This document shows, piece by piece, positions 29,701-41,900 of a stretch of DNA of 64,000 nt (within the stretch, counting starts at the first letter, position 1; each line of letters starts with the position of its first letter). Source of the DNA: Apteryx mantelli (taxonomy: Eukaryota; Chordata; Aves; Apterygiformes; Apterygidae); the NCBI RefSeq assembly GCF_036417845.1, contig NC_089978.1:139494288-139558287 (forward strand). Reading direction: 5' to 3'. A program made the position numbers and the translations under genes. The notes below the pieces were generated by a model. The model made no database searches, was not told the DNA's origin, and was given only the letters and a program-made list of their open reading frames with translations.

Positions 29701-32700
29701 CCACAGACACATACAACTGAAGGAATACATTTTAGAACTACTGGTTAGTCTTTTTTGGTACTTAGAGTTCTGCATCATTAACAAAATTAGTTTTATGTTA
29801 TAATTACAGTTACATTATTTATGAAATAATGGGAATTGAGTATTAATTACAAGGATCACAATACATTATTACAGAATAGCTATACTGATATCAGGAGCAT
29901 TACCAATCACTGTATCATAAACTACAGCTAATTTATAAACCTAAGAACAGCTGTCTTTTTTAAACATAATCCAGCAAGCCTTTTGATATGCAGAGTTTCT
30001 GTCCTGCCAGGGACTGAGTTGGTAATTCTAACAGAGTATTCAAAGGAGGATGTGGACATTAACAATAAGTTACAATGGATCTTAGAGCATTTAAAAGCAT
30101 GTTTTGTGCTGAGTTTTCTTTGAAGAGATTTGCAAGTCTGTAAAGATCTAATGCAACACCCCTAAACTGATAAAGACTTTTCAAGAGAGTCACTGATGAG
30201 CTGTGGAACACAGGTAAAAAACAAATTGAAATCCCTTGTGGTGCAAGCTGTGATTTACACTGTTACTGTGATGCTCTCAAATGCCTTGTGCAACAGATCA
30301 CTTTAAAAGTAATGTTTGATTAGTCCTCTAATGAGCAAACTTTGATGTTTAATGAAAACAGAGCTTTGCCAACTCGGGGGCAAGGGTGAGCATTTCTTAA
30401 GAGCAGCATCATTTTAGAGCAGGAGAGAATAAGGGAGAAACAAAAAATTGTACAGAAGTCTTTGAAACATAAGCAGTCTTGAAGTATGAAGTCCTCCTGT
30501 ATGTAGCAGTCCCCCAAAAAATACTTTCATAGATGAGCAGATCTCTCTGACACTATGACTTCAGATAGGCCTGCGACTGGACATATTTCATGAATAGCGG
30601 GAAAGGATGAAGGATTGACTTCACATAGACCAGATAGAGATATGCAGTCATATCAAGAAAAGACAGGATTGATACAGATGTAGCATATGAATGCATCCTG
30701 TGATACACGGACAGAAACAGAGTCCTGGACAGATTAGAGACCTGTGGTAGATAGGTAAACAGTCCTATGGGAAGCTGATGTAGCAATGAATACACAGAGG
30801 CCAGAGATAGGTGAGTAGGTCAAACACTGGTGACATGAAGCAGTTACCATGTGTTGACCTGTGAAAGCTGAGCAGTGCTACTGCAGATACAGAGTAAACA
30901 CTATCCAGTGAACTCTCAAACACCAGTGACAAGCAAATAGGCTTGCCAGAGGTACAGGAGACCATAATACATTGACCTGCCATACAAAAGCCTGACAGCA
31001 CACCTATAAATCAAAGAATAGCATATAAAAATTTCCCACAGCCCACTATCCGGTGTGTGGACAATGAAGTGAAGCAATAACCTCCCAATGGCCTTCCATA
31101 GGTATGTGATCTTTAGGATGCTGCTTTGCCTCGATTTCCTGAAAGGGTTTTGTGTCAGGCGAGCGTACCTAAACAAGCAAGCAAAGAATGACTATTCAAA
31201 GCCCATAAAAAGACATTTGGAATATGGGAAGAGGGGGGGACAAGGGGGGGACGAGGGGGGGACACCAGTGATTTACAAGACAGGCAACAGAGGATTACAG
31301 TTTACAGGTGAGTGGAGACTAGGGGAGATGAGAAGGGCAGTGAGAGGAAACGTGAGAGAAAACAACGAAAAAAAAACACCCACACATATAAATCCAGAAA
31401 AAACAAAGATAACCTACATGAGAGTTGAAACTTTGTTGCAAAGAATTGTGACAGTAATCCTTCATATCTTATGGATGGTCCATTTCAATGTGAGCAGAGT
31501 TAGAACTCAGTGATTTGGAAAAATCTACATACAGGATGGTCAGGGATTTCCTGTTCCACTTTTTAAATTAGGAAAGAATAACATTAGCTAGAACTAGCAC
31601 TAGGTGCTAGCTTGGAGTTCTGCTTAGGCATTTGCAAGGCCTTAAATTTATTCTGTATCTCTGAGATTCTAAATTTTCTTTGTATCACTAAATTACTCCA
31701 GGGAGTCCACAACTGAGTTTGGTTAACATGTTGACAATGCCAAGTACTCGTTGTCTTGCAGCTCATAAGCAGATGCCATATCTGAGAAAACCGCACAGTG
31801 CTCCTCTAGAAGAGAAAGGCATTGATATTCTTCCAGTGTACTCAATCTTGACACTAACCTACAGAAAGTAATGGCCACCTCAACACTGTCAGAAGAATGC
31901 TTCTGACTCATGTATCTCCATGTTCTCCCTAGAAATGTTGTGGTTTCCAAAGATAAGAAGGAATATCAGTCTATACACTTTCATTTTTCCCTAACTACTC
32001 GTAATTCATTCTCTCTCAAATACACTTTCTTCAGTTGCTTTACCACTAGACCTCTTATAAAATTCCAAGGTCATCCACCTAGTTCTACATGAAGAATTTC
32101 CTTAAAAGTAAATAAATAGGTCTCAGTCCTTTCAGTCAGTTCAATCATCCTCTAAAATGATTACAGACATCTAGGAATAGAAGGGAGAAGCAGGCAGTGT
32201 TTGATAAATTAATTCCTAAATGATAGAGCATGAGTATGGAGCTAGAGCAAACATACCCACCATCTTCATAAATCATTCAACCTCACAAAAACAACAAATG
32301 AAAAACCATATCCCTGTTCAAACTAAAGAACTTTGTTTCAGGTGATGAAATCTCAATTACATTAATGTTAACCTGTAATAACTGCACAGAAATCAATACC
32401 TAGTTCTTACTTAAATTTTTTCTTTGGCCAATCACCATAAGCAAACACCTATACACCTAAAAAAGAGTTACTAGTGTGCACAGTTATCAGCCATGTGTAT
32501 AAAGATGAGAATTCGCTGCTGAAGGGTAAGTTTCCCATGATGTGCATAGGGATTTAGTCACCTAACTCCCATTAATATTAATAGGAATTGCACAATCTGA
32601 TTCCTGGACACTGTAGAGCATCCTTTTGCCCAAATAGAGCATCCCTAGCTGCTCTGTTCAGATAAAAACAGTTGCTAATCTGGGACAACAGAAGCAAATA

Positions 32701-33464
32701 CGTGATACAGTTTTGCATAATTTGCCTGTCCTATGCTTTAGGAAAACTTGTGATGAACAGCAACGAAAAAAAAAAAAAAGGACAGTTAACTAATCTTTGT
32801 TTCTATGACAGCCTCCCCCATCAAGTCTGTGATAGACCACACAAACTACTTTCAAGTTGGGGGAGTTCAGCACTTAGTTAAAACTTAGCTCTAGAAAGGA
32901 TTTAAAAAACAGTTTGTGTTGAAGCAGATGTTCCTATTTCTAAAAATTGTTTTTCTTCTAATGTTCTCCACTGTCTTTACACAGCAATCACTTTGGTTTT
33001 AGCTGCACCTAAGCCTGACAAAACACTCTTGTTTGTGTTAACATCATTAGACAATGTGACACTGTCTGGGGAATAAAGCTAGTTCATTAAGTACAACACA
33101 GCTAGCAGAACAAACTTAAAAACCCATGTGCTCCTTTCCAACCCAAAGCAAAAGTTCTTGCCACTGGGTGTATATTTTTCACCCTTTGATAAGGAAAGGG
33201 ACTTTCTGTTTCTTTGAGAGATACTTCCACTATCCATTCTTAACAGCTTTAAAATGAATCCAGTTTTCATTCTGAAGTGTCTCCCTTTCATATATCATAC
33301 AATAATTTAAAATGTACATACCGTAAAAAGATCTATTTGCACATCTGGGAGGGAATAATTCCTCCTCCATAGGGACTGTCTTCCTGAAAAAATAAGCTGC
33401 TTGCCTGTCTATTCATATTGTTACAAACAACAAACCTTTTAATAACTTAAATTAGTGCAGAATA

Positions 33465-33518
<54 letters not shown>

Positions 33519-36500
33519 TATATGCAACATATTAAAAGCAGGGAGCAATTACCTACAGGGTTGTATCCACTCCCAAGTGAAATTCTCAGTTTCCCTCACT
33601 TATGCAAAGGAGTTCCAGACAAGCCTCCCTAAATTTCTTTTACATGAGATGTGAAAACAGTGAAATCATGATTAAAAAGCCATGCCTCCAAACACTAACA
33701 AATCTTATGGCAGTTATCAATCAGTAGGAAATGCAGGAGTGATAACTCACTTGGTCTCAGAGATACCTATAGGGCTGTTTGCTGACATGGACAAAGTAGG
33801 CTGTTTCCTGAAGACAGCAAAGGACAGTCCCACTTCCCCTACAAAAGCATGTCAGAAAGTCAGAATTTCTGTTCCCACCAAAGAAGGGGCAGAGATACAT
33901 AGGGCAGCAGGTACCACTACTGAGGTGGTCCTCCTCCAGCACCTGTGGAAGCTGCTTCCCCACCTCAGTCAACAGCAACACACCCTTAAAAGATGAGAAA
34001 GCAACAAATCTGAAGACCAAAATCCCAGATCTATCCCATATTTTACTACTTTAGTTTTGTGGAACTACTCTTCAGGCTGAACTGGTCTAGACAGCTTAGA
34101 GAAATTATCACTTGTTGAGCCTCCAAGCCTCCTCTGGCAGCTCTCTAGTTACTGCAGCATCATCAGTGTGGTTCAGCATCCCTCAGGGCCTCCTCTATTG
34201 TAAATTAAATCCACAGAGATGATTAGAAGAGCAGATTAAAATTTGTGCTGCAAACAAGACCACTAATCATTTAAAAATATTTGCAAGGATTGATCTGTGA
34301 ACAAGACAAGCAGCTGTTTTTGTTACCTTTCCTCCCCTCTCCTACAAGTATGTGCAAAGTTCTCTCCCCACTATGCCCTAGCAGAGCCATTTCTGTGAGC
34401 TTCTCATCAATTTAGCAGTTTGTATGAATGGAAGAAGCTCCCCCCACAGGTGACAGAACTCAAACTAGAACACTTAGTGAAAAGGGGATGCAATTTTGGG
34501 AGGCCAGTCTGGCAAGCGTGGTAGAATTAATATTCTGTAAAAATAAGAAAGCGTAAAAAAGGATTTCTCCTCATCCGGTACCACCATAATGCACACCCCA
34601 AATCTACCACCATTTAAAACTCAAGATATTAATCCCTCTGTTCCTCAACCTGCAGATGAAGGACAAGATTTAGCACTGCTGGCACAAGAGCTCTAGAAGT
34701 GTTAGTGATAGTGTATAAGTCCATTTGTATACAACCCCCCAATTGTTTCTAAAACCTTTGGAAGCTGTCTTGATCTAGGTACCTAACAAATGAGCATTAC
34801 ATTTCTGGATGATGTTTAAAATACATAGAAAAATAGGCAGATAGAGTAAGTCTATTCAAGTCAATACCTAGTCATTAAAAACAGGACTCAGAATACAAGT
34901 ATCTCAATGTTGACAGCACAACCATCCTACTTAGCCACCTGTTATCATGGATCACTGTTTTAATATTGACTGAACCACACCCAACTCCCATGGGGCTACT
35001 CCAATCTCCACTCTAAAAATGGAGAAGTAGTTTTCCCTTAAATAGTTAATCACCTTGTCAATATTTTCCTCATGCCCATTTCACTGTGTCTGAAATCCCT
35101 TCCATACCTGCTCAAATTTAATTTTATAATAGCTCTGTATTACATTTCAGTCCCGTATAAGTAACATACAGAGGCAGAACATGTTTTAGCTAATTAATAC
35201 TTCTGCAACTAGAGAAGTTGAAAAATATATATATATATATATATAGCCATCAAATATTTATATAGCAGGGACACCAAGAGGCCCTAAACAGCACTGTCAT
35301 TTCCTTGTTTTGAGTGCTGTGTGAACAGAGAGGGGGAGAGAGAGTGAACTACAGTCCCTAGTTCAAAGACCCAGAGCACAAAAGACCCAGGTCTGCTTAC
35401 AACACTACATTACTCTGCATACACTCTCATTGGCTTTGGGAAGCATTCATTAACATGGATAACAGTCTTAGACCTGTATTAGATTTCTTTATGCTTTTAA
35501 AATTAATGTAAGCTACTGTTTAGCTTTCCTCTGCATGTTAGATCAGAGTACATATTGAGACAACTATAACATTAATACTGAGTACCTGCAAGATGTCTCA
35601 CATTTACTAAGGGCATCAAAATGCTTTTCTTGGAATCATCTGCAAGTCACATCAATAGATTTGGGGGGACAGAGAGAGTTTTTTTCAGGATCTTAATTAC
35701 TACTCCATTAAACAATATCCTTAGCCTTTTATTTAAAAGTTAAAATATTTTATTAAAAAAAAAATGTCAAGGAAAACAACATTCTGCGCAAAGGAATTAA
35801 TCTCTTGCCTGAAAATGTTAATACTTTTCAGTGGGAAAAACTGGGTTTCCAATGATTAATGAATACCAATATATTTTTAAGTTGAGCAGTCTTCAAAACA
35901 AGACATGTTTGTTGTATCGTTGTAGCTATTGCATTTAAAAAATAATAATAGGCTACAATAAGTTCTTTGACACAAATGTGATATTAGGGAGTATACTAAC
36001 AGAGAGTCAGAGAGTGAAATATAGTTCCTAGTTCAAAGACCTAGAGCACCAAAGACCCAAGTCTGCTTCCAGTACTACGTTACTCTGCATACACTCTCAA
36101 GACCCAAGAAAACAACTCCCATAGTAAGAACAGTGATTGAACTGCTTAACAGATGGGTCTTCAGCAAGAAGCAGGGATAGGAGTAGCAGAGAAAGAAAAA
36201 GTCTCTCTGCTGTGAATAATTTACCAGGACCCTATTTCAGCTACTCTTGCTCTTCAGAGTTGACAGAAGGCAAAAGATATAGCCTTCTCCCATTTGCAAA
36301 GAGGGAGCACCTTAGCGTGACAGAATAGGGCAATTTAATCCTTTGTATAGCATCCAGCTGTATGATTGTTTGGTTTTGTTTGTCTGTTTGTTAGAAGTTG
36401 TGGTATAACTTACTCTCTATTTACAAAACTTCAAAAACATGCCTTGGAATATTCAATTTTAAATTCAAATTTAAGTGAACTACTAGTGCTCCACATTAGG

Positions 36501-37576
36501 TGAAGCACAAGGATGACTTTCCCCAGAAATGGAAAAAGAAGAACCAACCTCAAGTACTGCCTGCACTGATAACTGCATTTATTGCCCTTCCTAGGAAACA
36601 AGATGGAATACTTGAGGGTATTTTTCAGGCATATCTCAGCCTTTTCTGAGACTCATCCTATTCTGTGCAAACCCAATTCCCTGCATATCTAATGCAGAAT
36701 TTGACCTGTTTTAATGGATGTTAAATAGAGCTTATTGGGAGATGACAGTCATGGCTTTGCCAGCTAACTCACAAAGATAAATGTGACCAGCTGACCTTCC
36801 TTTGCAGTTTGCAAAAACATGCCAAAGAACAGGGATTCTGGCACAGACATCTTGGAAAAACAATTTGACTGTAGTTTCAACTGCGTGTTACTTTTGAAGG
36901 AGGGGAAGCAAAGCCTGCCAATGCTTAACACTATGCAAATTATCATAAGCGTTTACCAGACCTATATTGGTTGGGCCTATCTATGTAACACTGTAAAATA
37001 TAAGCTAATTAGTTCTACAGACACACGCAAGAGTTAATACCATGCTTATTTTATCTACTTTCATAACATCAAACAGACCAGTCACAGATACACTCTTTTT
37101 ATCCATTGTAAACTATGCAAAACAGTAGTTCTTTGCTGCTCTGCTGCTGCCAGCATATCTGAATAAAGAGTTTCCTCTCCTGTGCTACCCTTTCCACCAA
37201 CAATTACTTGCACATAACCCTAAATTCAATTGCTTTTGTGGGCACAGGCTAAACCGGACCACCCAAATGTTATGTTTTGAAGACAGGATAATCAAACAAA
37301 GTGTTCCTTCAACTGGATCTGCCACCTGTGGTCTCCGATGACACAAAGAACATCAAGATTGAAAGCAGGTTGTGCCAGTAACTGCTATAACACATTAATA
37401 AATGCTATAGATCAGGAATGATGGTAAGAAAGTCATCACATCTAGTTACTACTGTCCATCGTTACGTGTACTCAGTGTCACATTAGAGGGGAAGAAGTTG
37501 TAACACAACTTCATGTACATTACTGTCATTGTGCACCCTGCCTTGTACACCCAAGGTAATATTTAAGTTAGAGAAA

Positions 37577-37628
<52 letters not shown>

Positions 37629-38959
37629 CAAGGTTTCTCTGGAGAACAGCAATAATGAATGATAGGAAGCTATAAGAAAGTTGAGAACTAGTCAAAAATT
37701 CCTTAATTGACAAATAATAACTGGGTGGATATGGAGATGTGCCATAGTCCTGCCTATTCTCTACATATTCACATAAAAAGTAATACTCCCCTCTTCACAT
37801 GCAAATTATATATCTTCCTTTATTCACTTGTCTCTATGCTTTTACCCAATGAGTTAACAATACAAATGAAACTAGTATTTGTCCTCGGTTATTCAGCATC
37901 TAACAACCGTATTAACAGCTGGGCTTAAAAGAAGCAAAGTTATTTGAAATAGACAAAAATACATATTCATCTTCACATGACTGTGTGTATGCACACATAG
38001 ACAAACATACACCCCCAAACACACACATACACATATGGAAATTCCTGTTTGTAGAAAAAGAGTTGTAGAAATAAAATACAGATTTTAAAATTGTCATTAT
38101 GCTGTCCTGTGTTCCTAGAGGTGAAATTCCTGACATCTGAAGAGTTTTAGCCCCCCAAAGCAGCCATGGAGGGACTCTAGTTTCCTGTGAGGTTAGCAGA
38201 CTAAATGCAAAAGATGCTGTGCTTAGCTCATTTAGGTTAATCAAGCTTACAGTCTTTATAAATTAGGGTTAACTGAGATCACAGATTAAGCTACTTTTCA
38301 GCCACAAGAAGACCAGATGCCATTAGAAGTCACTACATGCTGTATTGCTCAGTAAATGCATCCTTCATAACTCCTACAATATCAGTGAAAAAGGACAATG
38401 TCCTGACCCCTTTTATTTTTTTGTCCAAACAACTGGGTTAAAAAGAATGAGATCCACAGAAGCCCTACTGAAGATGGTTTTTGGCTGTAAAGCTGCTATA
38501 GGCTACCTTGAAAGGACTGTGTAAGGATGAACATTGAAGACCACAGACCTAGCACAGATTTCTTTATGTCATTTCCCTTCCTGTTGCTACTGCTTCAAGC
38601 AAAAGCTGATGCTGTTCCAGGAAAGAGATTGTGTCCAGGATGTCCCATTGCTCTTAACTGATTATGTTACCTTTATATGTTCTTACAAAAAATAAGCTGG
38701 AGAAGCAAAGTTCCGTTCTAACCCAAGGGTGCAAGAGTGGAAGTTCTAGTGAACAGGAACTGCAGCATGGAAAATTGTTTTGAGTTATCTTTGCAGTTAG
38801 CACTCTGAGCAGCAGATTGGCCTCATCTTAGGACCTGGCCCAGAACACATGCCTCAGCAAATAGGGAGATCTATACTGCAGAATATGTCTCAACTTCCAA
38901 TAATGCTATATGAAATAGTTTCAGTGCTAGTTATACCAGCACTGAAACAAGGGGTGGGG

Positions 38960-38991
<32 letters not shown>

Positions 38992-41900
38992 ACAAAAATA
39001 AACCCCATACGCACGTGCTGTACAAGCCACCAGAAACATACTATTGGAACATCCTCTGTATTATTCACAAGACATACAGCATGCAGTCATTAGGACTCTT
39101 CTGCCTTTAATGTTTCTACAGACACATATTCATGCCTAGAACTTTAAAAAAAAAAAAAAAAAAAAGAAATGTTCTCATATCTGCTCAATGCACAATTTTG
39201 ATCAACACTAAGTCAACTATACTCTTCACCTGCATCATGTTGCCCGATCAGCCTGTTCTATGAAATTCACAGTAAGATAACACAGACAGCAGCTTCAGCA
39301 TGCTTTAAGAGGAGTTACAAAAGTGGGGGAGGGAAGAGAACACGCAGCAAACCGAGAAAAAAGTAAAAGGATGTAAACAACATTTCTTGGGCGAGGAAGA
39401 AAAAAGGACAATACGTAGTCCCTTTCAGATTCTCAGGAAATTATACAGATTCCTCTGCAAATTCTTTACCTGGCTTTGCCACTAAGTACGGTGTGTGTCT
39501 ATGTACATACACATATAGAGAAGAGATGGGATTGCATTTTTGTAATTTTTGAAATAAATAAATATATCCTGTAAGAGAATTGATTGCCAAATAATTTTCC
39601 TAGAACATTCCAATTCATTTGGGGGGGGGGGGGAAGACATTTCACTTCAGAATGAAAACTCTGACAAAAAGATTTTTCTTGATCAGAGCTCTGTGACATC
39701 ATTTATTACTTTGTACGTTATTCAAGAGCACACATCATCACTCAGGAGTCCAGACTAGAATTTGAATCCAACTGAACTTTGGATAAGTAATAAGTTGAAT
39801 AATCAAATCCAAATATCCTGCTAGAGTTTTCAGGTTCTGATCAAATTCAGAACTAAAACAACTCTCCAAAAACAGTTGATCCCACGGGGTTCATGCAATT
39901 TGGTTATTAAAAAAACAGTTCAGTGCAAGGATGGCTCAGCCAGGCTATGCAGTGAAATATAACCCATGGCCACCTGCAACACAGCAAACAGATCAAAGAA
40001 AATTAAGAGTTAAAAGGTCTTTCTATTTCTTTCTATCCCTGCCAGTGATTTAATGTGTGCGCTATGCCAAGTCATCTAGACTCAAATTTTTGGATACAAT
40101 CTGCAACTGGGTCCACATTTTGGAAGTCTTGACTGGTTGCACTGAAAGAAATACAAGCTGTAAGTTCTCAGCACCTCTGAAATGAAGCCCTTAAGTTTCT
40201 TAAATTCAGTGTCAAAAACAACAGAACACCTAGAACTAGAACCCAGCAGGGATTTTCCTTCAAGAAATATAGATATCTGTGGTTTTCGAAGGTGTCTAAA
40301 GGGTTACTGCAGTATTCAATGCATCAGCAAGGGATTTGGAAGACTCATGCTCAGCTCCCCGAATTGTTGGTAGATTTTTTTGTGTAGTGACAGGCAAGTA
40401 ACTAAATCAAAGCTCCCAACTAATATAACCATAGTACTTTCCAACATCAAACATGTAGCAAGGATAAATATGTTAAGATCTGGGAGGTTCTCCTGTTTCA
40501 GTATAAGTGCTGCTCATTTTATGGATGAATTGCAGAAAGTGACAATTACGAATGAAATTTTTAGATATAAATTTATATATAGCTGAAAAGGAAGTTGAAA
40601 GTCATACTGAAAAATCTTTGAAGTTTTCTGATCAAATACAAAATGTCTTAATAACTTCCAGGAATACCAGGGAATAATTTCAGATAGCCTTTTTTTCCAT
40701 TTTAAGAATATTAAAAAGTGAACACAAATTTTCTTATGAAAGACATCATTTACTGCAAGCAATAAGAAGCTTTAGACCACCAAATACATTTTCAACTGAA
40801 GTAAGAGTGAAGTTTCTGCTCAATAACACATTAAACAGCAATAACAACTAAACATTTCTCGGGCAATAAGAACCAACCAGTACAAACATGTCCTCTCCAT
40901 CTTTTTGTCCACACTACATATTTTAAGCATGTATGAAATATTTTGTATAATATATTGCTGAAGATTCCTAATTCTGGGTTGCAGGTGCAGCATTTGGTCT
41001 AGGGATGTTCAGCACTGAAATCCAAACCCAGTAGTAACATGGCATCTTCAGGAGTAGCTGCTAAAAATGACCATAACACATGGCTCAAGGAGAAACTACA
41101 TATACTACATGCACAGAAGCAAGGGTAAGGGAATAAGTGAGGCTGAACCAGTCGGAAAGCTACATGCATTTTTATTTTTAAGAGACAACATAGGCCTGAT
41201 TTTCTTCTCAGTTAACACTAATGTAATGCAATAACAATGGCAAAGATGATGTTTTGAAACCAACGGCAGGACATCTGCAAATAAAAATGGGCTACACATT
41301 AGGCCTATAATGCATAGCAAGATTATCTGAAGCAAACAATGGTGGATATTTCCATTTCCAGAAAGGAAGTCTTGTGGGCAGGGAGAGGAGACAGCTCTGG
41401 GCAGGTGGCCTCATTCAGGGGCACCCACAAGCCACCTGGGCAGCTTGGCACTTTGGCAGAGGAGCTCTTCCTCCAGCACTGCCCATCCCTGAACCAAAAC
41501 AATCTTTATGCAGCAGGACAGCCTCGACCATGCACCCCCCACACTCTTACCTCAACATCTTTTTCTATCTCCAGCCCAGCTTCCATCAGATTGTGTTCGT
41601 ATTCCTCCCTCTGAACTCGTTTTTCTTCCTCCAAGGCATCCAGCGGGCCGAGTTCCACCACCTGAGCCCCCAGTAGCCCTGGCTGCTCTGGCGGCACACG
41701 CTGTCCACAGCTCTGCTGCTGCTGTTCAAGGCGGCTTTTCCCAGTCTCTCCATTTGAAACTACCGCCAAGGAGGCCGATCTGTGCATGGGCTCCTGTGAG
41801 GCAGAGCCAGGCTGGTGCTGAGGAACACGTTTTCGGTAGTGGTAGGCTAGAACATAGTCCACCTTTCTCTTGCTGTCCCTGAAATGCATGCCACTTGGGG

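Larger units (their letters stand above)
15463..41550 (-). other. ANO2: ANO2 intron 3 (26 kb)
   Basis: The largest intron in the window, 26,088 bp. Supported contents are listed separately: an L2-like LINE fragment, a MIR-like SINE, a CR1-like remnant, several microsatellites, a G-rich tandem tract, a 13-bp hairpin and a 91-bp duplicated block. The longest open frame of the window (169 codons, 25041-25550, minus strand) lies here and is not recognised. The rest is AT-rich sequence in which I see no gene. Confidence 0.85.

Noticed and set aside
31088-31513. 141-codon plus-strand open frame
   Set aside because: It runs through the G-rich tandem tract, its translation is low-complexity, and it is antisense in an ANO2 intron with no splice or family evidence.
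41508-41882. 124-codon plus-strand open frame, plus ~100-codon frames in other phases
   Set aside because: They overlap ANO2 exon 3, which is GC-rich and codes on the minus strand. Their translations have no family resemblance and are shadows.
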